In this document: one piece after another, positions 40,828 through 50,255 of the stretch | Position numbering within the stretch: position 1 is the stretch's first letter | How the letters are laid out: each line of letters begins with the position of its first letter | From: Mumia sp. Pv4-285 | GTDB lineage: Bacteria > Actinomycetota > Actinomycetes > Propionibacteriales > Nocardioidaceae | Assembly (NCBI RefSeq): GCF_041320275.1 | Contig: NZ_CP162023.1 | Span: 1,922,001 to 1,986,000 of the forward strand | Direction: 5' to 3' | DNA: 64,000 nucleotides | Position numbers and translations under genes: made by a program | Notes under the pieces: generated by a model | Told to the model about the DNA's origin: nothing | Seen by the model: the letters and a program-made list of their open reading frames with translations, nothing else | Databases searched by the model: none

Positions 40828-41909
40828 AGGACCTCGGAGACGAGGAGGCTGGCGCCGAGCGTCAGGGCCAGCAGCAGGAAGAAGGGCGCGTCGAACAGCG
40901 TGTAGCCACGCCACTCGAACACCAGGTGGAGCACCACCAGGTGGCAGCAGAACAGTCCGTACGAGATATGGCCGAGATGCCGGAAGAACGGCACCGAGAG
41001 CGCCCGCTGGAACACGGTCGCCGGGTCGCTGAAGATCGCCGGCAGCACCAGGAGCGCGGCCGCCGCGGCGTACACGACGTTCTTCGTGACTGCCTCGGCC
41101 GGCGTCGAGGCCTCGAGCATGAGGGGGCCTCCGAGTGGCGTGGCGACGACCAGGAGCAGTGCTCCGCCGGCGAGCCATGCCGTCCAGGGCGCCTCGGCGA
41201 GCCGGCGCAGCGCCGGCGTCCGTTCCCGCTCGGCGATGGCGAACGCGATCCCCACGGCGAACCAGCTGAGGTAGGCGGGGAGCCACTGGCCGGGCGAGGG
41301 GAGGTCGCCGAGCACCGGGCTGGCGGCGAGCCCGACCCACACCCAGCTCGCGACCGACGCGACGCCCAGGAAGACGAGCAAGGCGACGGGGCGCCACCGC
41401 GCACGGCACACCGTACGGGCGAGGAGCCACATCAGTACGGGGAGCGACACGTAGAACGCGACCTCGGTCGAGAGGCTCCACATCTGGGTCAGGCCGGGGG
41501 TCAGCTCCGGGTCGTTGTACAGACGCACCAGCAGGAGGTTCTCGAGCCAGATGCGTGGGCCTGCCGACTCGTTCTCCGGGAGGAGCGTCATCGCCGCGAC
41601 GACGGTCACCCAGTAGACCGGCAGGATCCGGAGAGCACGGTGCCAGAAGTAGCGGCCGGCGCGAGGCGTGTCGCGACGACCGGCCATCGCGCCCAGGTAC
41701 GGCTGGCTGAGGAGGAAGCCCGACAGCACGAAGAAGATGGCGACGCCGAAGTCCATCCGGGCCAGCAGCGCACCGGGGATCCCGTCGGAGTACGTGCCTG
41801 CCCAGAACGCCACGTGGGTCGCCACGACCGCGATCGAGGCGATCGCGCGCATCGTGTCGAGCCCCGGGTAGATGCGCCGGTGCTCCCGCTCATCGGGTCT
41901 GTCCTTCAC
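40716..41909 (-). CDS. Acyltransferase family 3 membrane protein
   Basis: A 397-residue, ten-helix O-acyltransferase. Key family features are LDTMRAIASIAVVATHVAFW with its catalytic His in the first helix, LSGFLLSQPY, RALRILPVYWV and SLSTEVAFYVSLPV, ending in VVELPSMRLRNLG. It likely acetylates or acylates hydroxyls of an envelope glycan. GTG 41909 overlaps the stop of the upstream GT-C gene (GTGA). The last 112 bases are antisense to the aftD end. Confidence 0.9.
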   Translation of the reverse strand: MKDRPDEREHRRIYPGLDTMRAIASIAVVATHVAFWAGTYSDGIPGALLARMDFGVAIFFVLSGFLLSQPYLGAMAGRRDTPRAGRYFWHRALRILPVYWVTVVAAMTLLPENESAGPRIWLENLLLVRLYNDPELTPGLTQMWSLSTEVAFYVSLPVLMWLLARTVCRARWRPVALLVFLGVASVASWVWVGLAASPVLGDLPSPGQWLPAYLSWFAVGIAFAIAERERTPALRRLAEAPWTAWLAGGALLLVVATPLGGPLMLEASTPAEAVTKNVVYAAAAALLVLPAIFSDPATVFQRALSVPFFRHLGHISYGLFCCHLVVLHLVFEWRGYTLFDAPFFLLLALTLGASLLVSEVLYRVVELPSMRLRNLGRRRTPPTTDAASIPSESASTS

Positions 41910-43738
41910 CCTGTCGCCTCCAGCGTCCCGACCGTGATCTGGTCGACGCAGATGGTCGCGCCGTCGGTGGCGCGCAGACGCACGGTGTCGAAGGCGCCCT
42001 CGGTGCGGAGGAACAAGGTGTGGAGCCCCGCCCTCACAGGGACCGTCTCGGACACGTCTCCGGCAGACACCGCCATCTCGCCGTCGCTGCCGGCGAGATA
42101 GCCGATCGTCATCCAGAACGGGAAGTCGAAGGTCTCCGCCTGCAGGGCGACAGTCTCCGGCAGCTCTTGGACCAGGTGGCCGCAACCGGCGACCGTGCCC
42201 GGGACGCTCGTCATCCCGGGGACCACGACCGCCTGCGTGACGTCGCCGTCGTCATCGAGCACCTGGAGGTCGTTGGACACGGCGGGCGTCGTGAACCGGT
42301 CGCCGAGCGGCGCGAAGAAGACCGAGGTGAGGTTGTACGGGGCGTTGGCGTTCCACATCACGTCGTCGGGCACTGGGACGTCAGCGAGCTCGGGGCGTTC
42401 GGCGTCCTCGATCGACTCGATCGCACGGAGGCCGTAGTCCTTGGTCACGTTGCCGTCGTGCCAAGGCCGGGCGTACATGACGGTCGAGAACGTCGATGCT
42501 GCGACGTAGACGACCAGCCCGGCGACGATCGACCGGTGCGACAGCCGGACGGTCAGGAGCGGCTCAGGGCGTCGCGCGGAGGACTCCCACGCACCCTTGA
42601 GGTGCATCGTCGCCAGCGCGAGGACGAGCGCGAGGATCGCGGAGGTGTCGGAGAGGTAACGGGCCTCGTTGCCGCTCACCGCGCCGAAGGAGCTGGAGCG
42701 TCCCACGGCGATGATCCCGTAGCCGAGGAGGAGGTAGGGGACCAGGAGGACGAGGGACCGCAGGACGCGCACGCGTGTCGCGTACAGGTAGAACCACACC
42801 GCCGTCACGACCACCCATGAGACGGCGACCAGGAACGTCGACGGATCGGTGACCGAGCGGGGACCGCCGTTCAGGAGGTCCCAGCTCCACGAGAGGCCCG
42901 TGAGGCCCGTGCCCAGCGTGTCGAAGAGCATCGACCGGGCGAGCCCGAGGTAGTCGGTGCCGCCCTCGGCGGGCTCGCGCGGCATGTGGATCCAGTACAT
43001 GACGAGGTACGCGGCACCGAGAGCGGCGTACGTCAACCAGCCCCACAGGTAGCGGCGTACGACCCCCAGGAAGCGCCGGACGAACGGACCGCGGCCGAAG
43101 TAGAGCAGCGCGAGGAGGCCGAACACCATCAGCAGCGCGATCGCCTTGACGTAGAAGAGCAGCCCGACCGCCGTGACCAGGGCGGCGACCAGCGCCCAGC
43201 GGTAGTGCCGGGTCCGCAGGTAGGTCACGTGGGCCAGCACGCCGAGGAAGATGCAGGTGTGCAGCGGAAGCTGGTTGATCATCGCCGCGTACCAGGTGAG
43301 CGTCGGCACACTGAAGATCGAGAACAGGTACACGGTGAGCGGGGCCAGGATCGCCGGCCGGTCGCCGAAGAGCTTGCGGAGCATCCACCAGCACGAGACG
43401 CTCGCCGCCAGCTGCAGCAGCAGCGTCTCGACCACGGCGAGCCACCACGCGAACGGGCCGCCCAGGGTGACGATCTTGACCAGGACGAAGCTCAGCGGCA
43501 TGAAGTGGACGTTGTGCGGCCGGAGGTACCAGTCGAGGTCGTCGCGCCCCAGTGCGATGTCGGACAGGAACTGGAAGTCGTCCTCGAAGAACCAGCTGCC
43601 CTGGGTCACCCATGCGCGCAGCGCCAGCTGTGCGGCGATCAGGGAGAGCGCCGCTGCGGTGACCATCTGGGCACGCGTCATGTCGGCGGGGACCCAGCCA
43701 CGGACCGCCCGCGTCGTGTCCGCGGCAAGGGTGTTCAC
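41906..43738 (-). CDS. GT-C-like membrane glycosyltransferase with C-terminal beta domain
   Basis: A 610-residue protein with about eleven helices (residues 25-450). The first external loop FFEDDFQFLSDIALGRDDLD has the acidic motif expected of GT-C catalysis, followed by LRPHNVHFMPLS. The last ~130 residues form a soluble beta-rich domain with paired cysteines, resembling a carbohydrate-binding module. Substrate and family are not recognised with certainty. GTG 43738 overlaps the arylsulfotransferase stop by four bases and its own stop overlaps the acyltransferase start, so the three genes form one unit. Confidence 0.78.
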   Translation of the reverse strand: MNTLAADTTRAVRGWVPADMTRAQMVTAAALSLIAAQLALRAWVTQGSWFFEDDFQFLSDIALGRDDLDWYLRPHNVHFMPLSFVLVKIVTLGGPFAWWLAVVETLLLQLAASVSCWWMLRKLFGDRPAILAPLTVYLFSIFSVPTLTWYAAMINQLPLHTCIFLGVLAHVTYLRTRHYRWALVAALVTAVGLLFYVKAIALLMVFGLLALLYFGRGPFVRRFLGVVRRYLWGWLTYAALGAAYLVMYWIHMPREPAEGGTDYLGLARSMLFDTLGTGLTGLSWSWDLLNGGPRSVTDPSTFLVAVSWVVVTAVWFYLYATRVRVLRSLVLLVPYLLLGYGIIAVGRSSSFGAVSGNEARYLSDTSAILALVLALATMHLKGAWESSARRPEPLLTVRLSHRSIVAGLVVYVAASTFSTVMYARPWHDGNVTKDYGLRAIESIEDAERPELADVPVPDDVMWNANAPYNLTSVFFAPLGDRFTTPAVSNDLQVLDDDGDVTQAVVVPGMTSVPGTVAGCGHLVQELPETVALQAETFDFPFWMTIGYLAGSDGEMAVSAGDVSETVPVRAGLHTLFLRTEGAFDTVRLRATDGATICVDQITVGTLEATG

Positions 43739-45963
43739 CCGGCGGATTCTAGCCGGGCGGGGTTCGGCGCCCGCCGGGCCTTCGCCCGGACGACCGCCGC
43801 CACCGTGTCCCGCGCAGACGCCTGCGCGGTCGACGTGGCGCGGATCTTGAACGTACGCCGTGCTCCCGCCGGTGTGGAGGCGCTGCGGCGGACGACGATC
43901 TTGAGCGTGATCGACCGGCCCGGGAGCAGGACCGGGGTGCGGTACGCACCACGGACGATCTTCGTGGTGCGGTTGGCGCCGGCGACGCGGTACTTCGCCG
44001 GGAAGCGCTTCGTCCCCTTCGTCCCCTCGACCGTGAACCGCTCCGCTCGGTTGCCCCGGTTGGTGATCCGCACGACGAACGTGCGGCTGGCTCCGCGGCG
44101 CCGGATCGTCCCCGCCACGGTCTGGGCCCGTGCGGAACCGATCGTGCCGACCCCGCGGTAGGTCGCGGTTCCGGCCGCCCGCACGGCGACGTCGGGTCGG
44201 CGGACCTGGGGGACCGCGGCGGCGGTCGGCCGGACGACGTACGAGCGCGCGACCGTCGTCGAGTTCCCGGCACCGTCGGTCGCGGTGACGCGGACCTGGC
44301 GCGTGCCGGGCGTCCGCGTGTCCAGCCGCGTGCCGTCGAGTCCGGCGACCGTGCAGGAACGCAGGCTCGATCCTCCACGGTCCGTGCACGAGTAGGTCGG
44401 CGTGAGCCGGGCTCCCTCGGCGTACGAGGCACCGCTCGTGAACCCGCTCACCGCGATCTCCGGGCGGAGGGCGTCGTCCACGGTCGCGCGCGCTGCACGG
44501 TAGGTGAACTGCCGGGCGTTCGGGTCGGCGGTGGTGGCGTCGATCAGCTCCCAGACCTTCGTACCCGTCGCATCCACCTCGGTCGCGACGGCAAGCCGTG
44601 ACGAGGCCCATCCGATGAGGGTGTTGCCGTTGCTCAGGCGCTCGGACGACCCCGCGAACAGGGCGAAGCGCCCCGGCTCCTCGTAGCTCCACGCGGTGGT
44701 CGCCGTGCCCGCGTCCACGTCGAGCGCGTACTCGGTGACCCGCGTCTGCGGCCTCGCCAGGAGCGGACCGGACGGGTCGGCGGGGTCGACGCACAGCTCA
44801 CTGTCGTTGTAGTCCCACGAGCCGTTGTCGAACAGCAGGATGCGGCCTCCGGAGACGACCGACGCGGTGTGCTGCGCACACGGGCCGCCGTCGCCGGGGA
44901 CGGGTTCGCCGTTCTCGTCCACGAACGTGAAGTCGCTGTGGCGTCCGCCGAGCCTCCAGACGACATCTCCCCGCGCGTGGCCGTCGTGCGAGTGCCGCGC
45001 GATCTTGAAGACCGAGCTGAAGTGCCGGAACGACGCCAGCACATCGCCGTCGGGCATGATCTCGATCGAGTTGATGTGGGCGTAGTCCGGGTTGCTCGCG
45101 ATGTCGATCACGGTCTCCGTCGACGGATCGACGTGGTCGGCCGTGCTCCACTCCCAGAGCAGGTCACCGGTCGCGGACAGGTGCTGGATCACCGAGTCCG
45201 TCAGCCCGGTGGCTGGGTTCGGCTCGTACGCGAGGAGATAGACGCTGCCGTCGTCCAGGAGGATCGAGTCGTGCCCGTCGGTGTCGACGAGGCCGGCCGT
45301 CTCCCGTCGACCCACCTCCGCGAGCCGCTCGTCGAGGAGGGCGAGGTCGCTGCCGGTGCGCCCCGGCGTCGTCGTACCCCGCGACACCGTCAGCGTGCCG
45401 TCGGGTTGCCGCTTGAAGTCCATGGAGCTGCTGGTTCGGCGCGCGAGCACCGGGACCCCGTTGGCGTCGACCGCGGTCTCGTAGAACGGTGCGCCGCCCG
45501 TCCAGGTGCTCAGCGTGAGCAGGATGTGCCCTGGGGGGACCGCCGTGGTGGCGCTGCCGTCGTCCTGCCGCTCCAGCGTCGGGAACCCCGCCGGCGTGAC
45601 GAAGAGGGAGTGCACGGCCGTGCCGGTGCTGTCGGTGATGAGGACCGAGATCTCGTCACCGGGCTCGAGGCCGGTCAGCGTACGCGTCCCTCCTGGGGCG
45701 GGCGCGCCGTTGATGCGGACGACGCTGCCCGGCTCGCTGCTCGCTGCCTTGACGGTCACCGTCGGCGCTCCGCTCGGTGAGGTGATCGCGTACCGCTCGA
45801 TGGCCGGGTCGAAGCGCGGGTACATCGCCGCTCCAGGGCCCGCCACCGTGAGCGTGTGGGTCGGTGCCGCGGCAGCATCGGCGCGCGTGGCGGGCTGGGC
45901 GACGACGAGGCCGGCGACCAGCAGAACGGCGACCACGAGGGCGACCGGAAGAGCGGGCTTCAT
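43735..45963 (-). CDS. Arylsulfotransferase (ASST)-like secreted protein
   Basis: A 742-residue exported protein. A signal peptide (MKPALPVALVVAVLLVAGL, cleavage near ADA) precedes an N-terminal Ig-like segment, then a beta-propeller (~140-500) with VDTDGHDSILLDDGSVYLL, YAHINSIEIMPDGDVLAS and GDVVWRLGG, repeats typical of ASST proteins. Cysteine-bearing and basic, Arg/Thr-rich Ig-like repeats (~510-735) follow and may bind the wall. ASST enzymes move sulfate from a phenolic sulfate to another phenol; sulfation of a glycan or lipid is only a hypothesis here. It heads the minus-strand operon with the GT-C and acyltransferase genes. Confidence 0.8.
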   Translation of the reverse strand: MKPALPVALVVAVLLVAGLVVAQPATRADAAAAPTHTLTVAGPGAAMYPRFDPAIERYAITSPSGAPTVTVKAASSEPGSVVRINGAPAPGGTRTLTGLEPGDEISVLITDSTGTAVHSLFVTPAGFPTLERQDDGSATTAVPPGHILLTLSTWTGGAPFYETAVDANGVPVLARRTSSSMDFKRQPDGTLTVSRGTTTPGRTGSDLALLDERLAEVGRRETAGLVDTDGHDSILLDDGSVYLLAYEPNPATGLTDSVIQHLSATGDLLWEWSTADHVDPSTETVIDIASNPDYAHINSIEIMPDGDVLASFRHFSSVFKIARHSHDGHARGDVVWRLGGRHSDFTFVDENGEPVPGDGGPCAQHTASVVSGGRILLFDNGSWDYNDSELCVDPADPSGPLLARPQTRVTEYALDVDAGTATTAWSYEEPGRFALFAGSSERLSNGNTLIGWASSRLAVATEVDATGTKVWELIDATTADPNARQFTYRAARATVDDALRPEIAVSGFTSGASYAEGARLTPTYSCTDRGGSSLRSCTVAGLDGTRLDTRTPGTRQVRVTATDGAGNSTTVARSYVVRPTAAAVPQVRRPDVAVRAAGTATYRGVGTIGSARAQTVAGTIRRRGASRTFVVRITNRGNRAERFTVEGTKGTKRFPAKYRVAGANRTTKIVRGAYRTPVLLPGRSITLKIVVRRSASTPAGARRTFKIRATSTAQASARDTVAAVVRAKARRAPNPARLESAG

Positions 45964-45969
45964 GCCGGA

Positions 45970-45975
45970 ACCCTA
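45970..45975 (-). promoter_or_regulatory. Putative -10 box (TAGGGT) for leaderless ASST operon
   Basis: TAGGGT on the minus strand, six bases, then ATG 45963; no ribosome site between. It is identical to the hexamer before pyk. Confidence 0.5.
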
Positions 45976-46061
45976 GGCGCACCAACCCCCTCCGCGGACC
46001 CGAGTGGCGACCTATGCCGAATCGTTGTAGAGGGAGATGCCGTCTCAGGGCTACTCACTGG

Positions 46062-46067
46062 TAGTCT
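46062..46067 (+). promoter_or_regulatory. Putative -10 box (TAGTCT) for the DUF3068 gene
   Basis: TAGTCT matches TANNNT and leaves a ~28-nt leader with GAGGGAG before GTG 46102. No -35 was recognised. Confidence 0.3.
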
Positions 46068-46101
46068 CTCCCGCGTCTCAAACGACTGTGAGGGAGTTCA
46101 C

Positions 46102-47145
46102 GTGGGCAAGAAGACAGGGTTCGCCGCCGTCATCATCGGCGCGTTCCTCTTGGTGCTGGCCGTCCTGGCCAAGACGTACGCGTACGACGAGCTGGCCGTC
46201 GTTCCGCTCGATCAGGACACGACGACGGTCTCGAAGACCATGCCGGGTGAAGACGCCACCTATCTCAACGTCGCGGCGGCCGGTGGTCCCGCGATCGAGA
46301 CCGGCCCCCTCGAGTCGCGACGCAAGGTCGTCGGCCAGGTCGAGGCGAGCAAGGACGCCAGCGACGAGCTCGACGAGAACCTCGCCGTCTGGGAGACCTT
46401 CTCCTACACCGCACCGCCGGGGACACCCGCCGAGGAGGCGCTCAGCGGCACGCGTGACGTGGTCCCGTTCGAGCGCACCACGGGCGAGACGGTCCGCTGG
46501 CAGGGCGCCGAGACCGAGAGCAACGAGATCGTCATCTCGCCGTTCAGCTTCTACGGCAACTACTTCAAGTTCCCGTTCAACACCCAGAAGGACTCCGTGG
46601 ACTTCTGGGACGGTTCTCTCAAGAAGGCGATGCCCGCCGAGTACGAGAGCACCGAGGAGATCGAGGGCCTCGAGGTCTACAAGTTCGTCCAGACGATCGA
46701 GCCGACCAAGATCGCCGAGCAGCCCGTGCCGGGCACGCTCGTCGGCATGCCCGAAGAGTCCACGGTCGTCGCTGACCGCATGTACGCCAACACCCGCACC
46801 CTGTGGGTCGAGCCGGAGACCGGCGTGATCATCAAGGGCCAGGAGGAGCAGCTGGCGACGCTCGACGTCGAGGGCGAGCCCAAGGCGACGATCACGGAGG
46901 CCACGCTCGGCTACGACGACGAGACGGTGAAGGCGACCGTCGACGAGTACAAGGGCAAGGCGACGGCGCTGGGTCTGGTCCGCACGACGGTCCCGCTCGT
47001 CGGCGGCATCCTCGGTGGGCTGCTGGTCCTCGGTGGCGCCGTCCTGCTGCTCCGCTCCCGCAAGGGTGGCGCGGGTGGCGACGAGGCGCAGACCGAGCCC
47101 TCGGGCGAGGGTTCGCCCGCGAAGGCGGCCCACATCAAGGCATGA
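46102..47145 (+). CDS. DUF3068 (PorA-family-like) membrane-anchored protein
   Basis: A 347-residue protein with an N-terminal helix (~5-23), a large external domain (~24-292) and a C-terminal helix (~295-317) with a short charged tail. The [18 protein letters not shown] start, the [12 protein letters not shown] core motif and the [15 protein letters not shown] segment are typical of DUF3068. The family is widespread in actinobacteria and often linked to envelope loci; some databases name it PorA-like. GAGGGAG supports the GTG at 46102. It is divergent from the ASST operon. Confidence 0.82.
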   Translation: MGKKTGFAAVIIGAFLLVLAVLAKTYAYDELAVVPLDQDTTTVSKTMPGEDATYLNVAAAGGPAIETGPLESRRKVVGQVEASKDASDELDENLAVWETFSYTAPPGTPAEEALSGTRDVVPFERTTGETVRWQGAETESNEIVISPFSFYGNYFKFPFNTQKDSVDFWDGSLKKAMPAEYESTEEIEGLEVYKFVQTIEPTKIAEQPVPGTLVGMPEESTVVADRMYANTRTLWVEPETGVIIKGQEEQLATLDVEGEPKATITEATLGYDDETVKATVDEYKGKATALGLVRTTVPLVGGILGGLLVLGGAVLLLRSRKGGAGGDEAQTEPSGEGSPAKAAHIKA

Positions 47146-47175
47146 TCGCCGGGCGCCGTCGTCGGTCGGGCTGAC

Positions 47176-47181
47176 TACGAT
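47176..47181 (+). promoter_or_regulatory. Putative -10 box (TACGAT) for leaderless aminopeptidase gene
   Basis: TACGAT is followed by seven bases and ATG 47189. A second ATG (47180) lies inside the hexamer, which argues for the downstream start. Confidence 0.4.
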
Positions 47182-47188
47182 GGCGTCG

Positions 47189-48493
47189 ATGTCGAAGCAG
47201 AGCACGACCACCAGCCCACGTGACGAGCGCGCACAGGATCTGTGCGCGCTCGTCGACGTCTCGCCGAGTCCCTTCCACCTGTGCGAGGAGGTCGCCCGAC
47301 GCCTCGGCGCGGCCGGCTTCGTCCCCGTGGCCGAGGTCGATCCGTGGCCGTCCGAGCCGGGTCGCTACTTCGTCGTACGCGGCGGATCCGTCGTCGCCTG
47401 GAGCACGGAGGCGGCCACCGGCCCGCACACGGCCTTCCGCGTCGTCGGCGGGCACACGGACTCCCCGAACCTCCGCGTCAAGCAGCACCCCGACCGTACG
47501 AGCGCGGGCTGGGAGACGGTCGCGCTCCAGCCGTACGGCGGGCCCCTCCTGAACTCGTGGCTCAACCGTGAGCTCGGACTCTCGGGCCGGGTCACCGTCC
47601 GACGCGACGGTCGCGCGGTTCCGATGCTCCTGCGGATCGATGAACCCGTGCTCACCGTCGCGCAGCTGGCGATCCATCTCTCCGAGGACCGCAAGGGCGT
47701 CGCGCTCGACCCGCAGCGCCACCTCGACGGGGTCTACGGCGTGGGGGAGGGGGCCGATCTGCTCGCGGACGTCGCGGCCCGGCTCGAGGTGGAGCCGGAC
47801 GCCCTTCTCGGGTGGGAGCTGATGACCCACGACCTGGCCCCCAGCCGGGTCTTCGGGCGGCAGGACGACCTCCTCGCTGCGCCTCGCCTCGACAACCAGA
47901 CCACCTGCTGGGCGGGGACGACGGCCCTGCTGGCGGCCGTCGAGGAGCCCGCAGACGCCGTGATCCCGCTGCTCGTGCTGTTCGACCACGAGGAGGTCGG
48001 TTCGACGTCGGACCGGGGCGCGGAGTCCGAGCTGCTGATCACCGTGCTCGAGCGGATCGTCCTGGCAGCGGGCGGGACCCGCGACGACTACCACCGCGCG
48101 GTCGCCGCCTCGGTGGTCGCGTCGGGCGACATGGCGCACGCGACCCACCCGAACTACGCCGAGCGGCACGAGCCCTATCACCGCATCACCCCGAACGGCG
48201 GCCCGGTGCTCAAGGTCCACCCCAACCTGCGTTACGCCACCGACGCCGCCGGCACGGCCGAGATGGCGCTCGCGTGCGAGCAGGCCGGTGTCCCGCTGCA
48301 GCGCTACGAGCACCGCGCCGACCTGCCGTGCGGGTCGACGGTCGGCCCGATGACGGCCGCCAGGACGGGCATCACGACGGTGGACGTCGGCGCACCGCAG
48401 CTGGCGATGCACTCCGCGCGCGAGCTCATGGGTGCAGCCGACCCCGGCATGTACGCCGACGCGCTGACCGCGTTCCTCGCCCCCGTCGGATGA
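47189..48493 (+). CDS. M18 family aminopeptidase
   Basis: A 434-residue zinc aminopeptidase. The metal ligands are visible in [14 protein letters not shown] (His), LDNQTT (bridging Asp), [17 protein letters not shown] (catalytic Glu pair) and the C-terminal [12 protein letters not shown] (His). It removes N-terminal, often acidic, residues from cytosolic peptides. ATG 47189 is preferred over 47180 from the promoter spacing. It stands alone between the DUF3068 gene and rpsA. Confidence 0.92.
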   Translation: MSKQSTTTSPRDERAQDLCALVDVSPSPFHLCEEVARRLGAAGFVPVAEVDPWPSEPGRYFVVRGGSVVAWSTEAATGPHTAFRVVGGHTDSPNLRVKQHPDRTSAGWETVALQPYGGPLLNSWLNRELGLSGRVTVRRDGRAVPMLLRIDEPVLTVAQLAIHLSEDRKGVALDPQRHLDGVYGVGEGADLLADVAARLEVEPDALLGWELMTHDLAPSRVFGRQDDLLAAPRLDNQTTCWAGTTALLAAVEEPADAVIPLLVLFDHEEVGSTSDRGAESELLITVLERIVLAAGGTRDDYHRAVAASVVASGDMAHATHPNYAERHEPYHRITPNGGPVLKVHPNLRYATDAAGTAEMALACEQAGVPLQRYEHRADLPCGSTVGPMTAARTGITTVDVGAPQLAMHSARELMGAADPGMYADALTAFLAPVG

Positions 48494-48521
48494 GCGGGTC
48501 CGCAGGGTGTGGTATCCCGCG

Positions 48522-48551
48522 TTGACCGTGCTGTGAGCGACCCCGTACCCT
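48522..48551 (+). promoter_or_regulatory. rpsA promoter
   Basis: TTGACC (48522-48527) and TACCCT (48546-48551) with an 18-bp spacer form the best -35/-10 pair in the window. The predicted start near 48558 gives a ~113-nt leader. Confidence 0.7.
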
Positions 48552-48670
48552 AGACGTGCGCTGTGGACTCGTACGGCCCCAGACCGAGCGGGTTCGTGCT
48601 CGTGGCATGCACGCGACCAGAGTTCACGACGTCTCGGCACGACTTCTATCCACCCAGGACTCAATCCCAT

Positions 48671-50164
48671 ATGACGAGCAGCATCCAGGCAGCACCCGCG
48701 CCGCAGGTCGCGATCAACGACATCGGCAGCGAGGAGGACTTCCTCGCAGCGGTCGACAAGACCATCAAGTACTTCAACGACGGTGACATCGTCGACGGCA
48801 TCATCGTGAAGGTCGATCGTGACGAGGTTCTCCTCGACATCGGCTACAAGACCGAAGGTGTCATCCCCTCGCGGGAGCTGTCCATCAAGCACGACGTGGA
48901 CCCCCACGAGGTCGTCTCCGTCGGCGACGCCGTCGAGGCCCTCGTCCTCCAGAAGGAGGACAAGGAGGGGCGTCTGATCCTCTCGAAGAAGCGGGCGCAG
49001 TACGAGCGCGCCTGGGGCGACATCGAGAAGATCAAGGAAGAGGACGGCGTCGTCGAGGGCACCGTCATCGAGGTCGTCAAGGGCGGCCTGATCCTCGACA
49101 TCGGCCTCCGCGGCTTCCTGCCCGCCTCGCTCGTCGAGATGCGTCGCGTCCGTGACCTGGCCCCGTACGTCGGCCAGAAGCTCGAGGCGAAGATCATCGA
49201 GCTCGACAAGAACCGCAACAACGTGGTCCTGTCGCGCCGCGCGTGGCTCGAGCAGACCCAGTCCGAGGTCCGCCAGAACTTCCTCACGCAGCTGCAGAAG
49301 GGCCAGATCCGCAAGGGTGTCGTGTCCTCGATCGTCAACTTCGGCGCATTCGTCGATCTCGGCGGCGTGGACGGCCTCGTGCACGTCTCGGAGCTGTCCT
49401 GGAAGCACATCGACCACCCGAGCGAGGTCGTCGCGGTCGGCGACGAGGTCACCGTCGAGGTGCTCGACGTCGACATGGACCGCGAGCGTGTGTCGCTGTC
49501 GCTGAAGGCGACCCAGGAGGATCCGTGGCAGCACTTCGCCCGGACCCACCAGATCGGCCAGATCGTCCCGGGCAAGGTCACCAAGCTCGTCCCGTTCGGT
49601 GCGTTCGTTCGCGTCGAGGAGGGCATCGAGGGCCTGGTGCACATCTCGGAGCTCGCCGAGCGTCACGTCGAGATCCCCGAGCAGGTCGGCGATGCGGTGA
49701 TGGTCAAGATCATCGACATCGACCTCGAGCGTCGCCGCATCTCGCTGTCGCTGAAGCAGGCCAACGAGACCGAGGTCGCGCAGGACGCCGACGACTTCGA
49801 TCCGACGCTCTACGGCATGGCTTCGTCGTACGACGCCCAGGGGAACTACATCTACCCCGAGGGCTTCGACCCGGAGACCGGCGAGTGGCGCGAGGGGTTC
49901 GACGAGCAGCGGGAGACCTGGGAGCGGCAGTACGCCGAGGCCCACGCCCGCTGGGAGGCCCACAAGAAGCAGATCGCCGACGCCGAGGTCTCGGCACGCG
50001 AGGCCGGCGAGGCCACCGGCGGGTCGTACTCGTCCGGCGGCGGCGCCGCGACGACCACGTCGTCGTCGACCACGTCGCAGGACGCAACCCGCTCCACGGG
50101 TGGCGCGCTCGCGTCGGACGAGGCGCTTCAGGCGCTGCGCGACAAGCTCACCGGCGGCGAGTGA
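48671..50164 (+). CDS. rpsA: 30S ribosomal protein S1
   Basis: A 497-residue protein with four S1 domains (about 35-105, 120-190, 208-278 and 295-365), each with the VxGxV...GAFVDL pattern (KGVVSSIVNFGAFVDLGG, GKVTKLVPFGAFVRVEEG). The ~120-residue C-terminal tail is acidic, then Ser/Thr/Gly-rich. It helps recruit mRNAs to the 30S subunit. ATG 48671 has only a weak AGGA ahead; the long leader allows S1 autoregulation, as known for rpsA elsewhere. Confidence 0.96.
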   Translation: MTSSIQAAPAPQVAINDIGSEEDFLAAVDKTIKYFNDGDIVDGIIVKVDRDEVLLDIGYKTEGVIPSRELSIKHDVDPHEVVSVGDAVEALVLQKEDKEGRLILSKKRAQYERAWGDIEKIKEEDGVVEGTVIEVVKGGLILDIGLRGFLPASLVEMRRVRDLAPYVGQKLEAKIIELDKNRNNVVLSRRAWLEQTQSEVRQNFLTQLQKGQIRKGVVSSIVNFGAFVDLGGVDGLVHVSELSWKHIDHPSEVVAVGDEVTVEVLDVDMDRERVSLSLKATQEDPWQHFARTHQIGQIVPGKVTKLVPFGAFVRVEEGIEGLVHISELAERHVEIPEQVGDAVMVKIIDIDLERRRISLSLKQANETEVAQDADDFDPTLYGMASSYDAQGNYIYPEGFDPETGEWREGFDEQRETWERQYAEAHARWEAHKKQIADAEVSAREAGEATGGSYSSGGGAATTTSSSTTSQDATRSTGGALASDEALQALRDKLTGGE

Positions 50165-50191
50165 TCACCCGCTCCCGCTGACGCGCTGCAC

Positions 50192-50221
50192 GAGGCCCCT
50201 GCCCACTCGGGCGGGGGCCTC
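50192..50221 (+). terminator. rpsA terminator
   Basis: A 13-bp stem (GAGGCCCCTGCCC with GGGCGGGGGCCTC, one G-T pair) and a four-base loop, 28 bases after the rpsA stop. Confidence 0.8.
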
Positions 50222-50243
50222 GTCGTCTGTCGCGGACGGTCGG

Positions 50244-50249
50244 TAGCCT
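50244..50249 (+). promoter_or_regulatory. Putative -10 box (TAGCCT) for leaderless lipoate ligase-family gene
   Basis: TAGCCT, six bases, then GTG 50256; no ribosome site. Confidence 0.5.
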
Positions 50250-50255
50250 TGCCTC

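Noticed and set aside
28414-47145. The glycan island as a recent mobile element
   Set aside because: No integrase, transposase, terminal repeats or tRNA-linked attachment site are visible, and base composition looks like that of the neighbours.
47135-49963. A 942-codon minus-strand open frame opposite the aminopeptidase and rpsA
   Set aside because: Same explanation: it shadows two well-supported genes and shows no domain.
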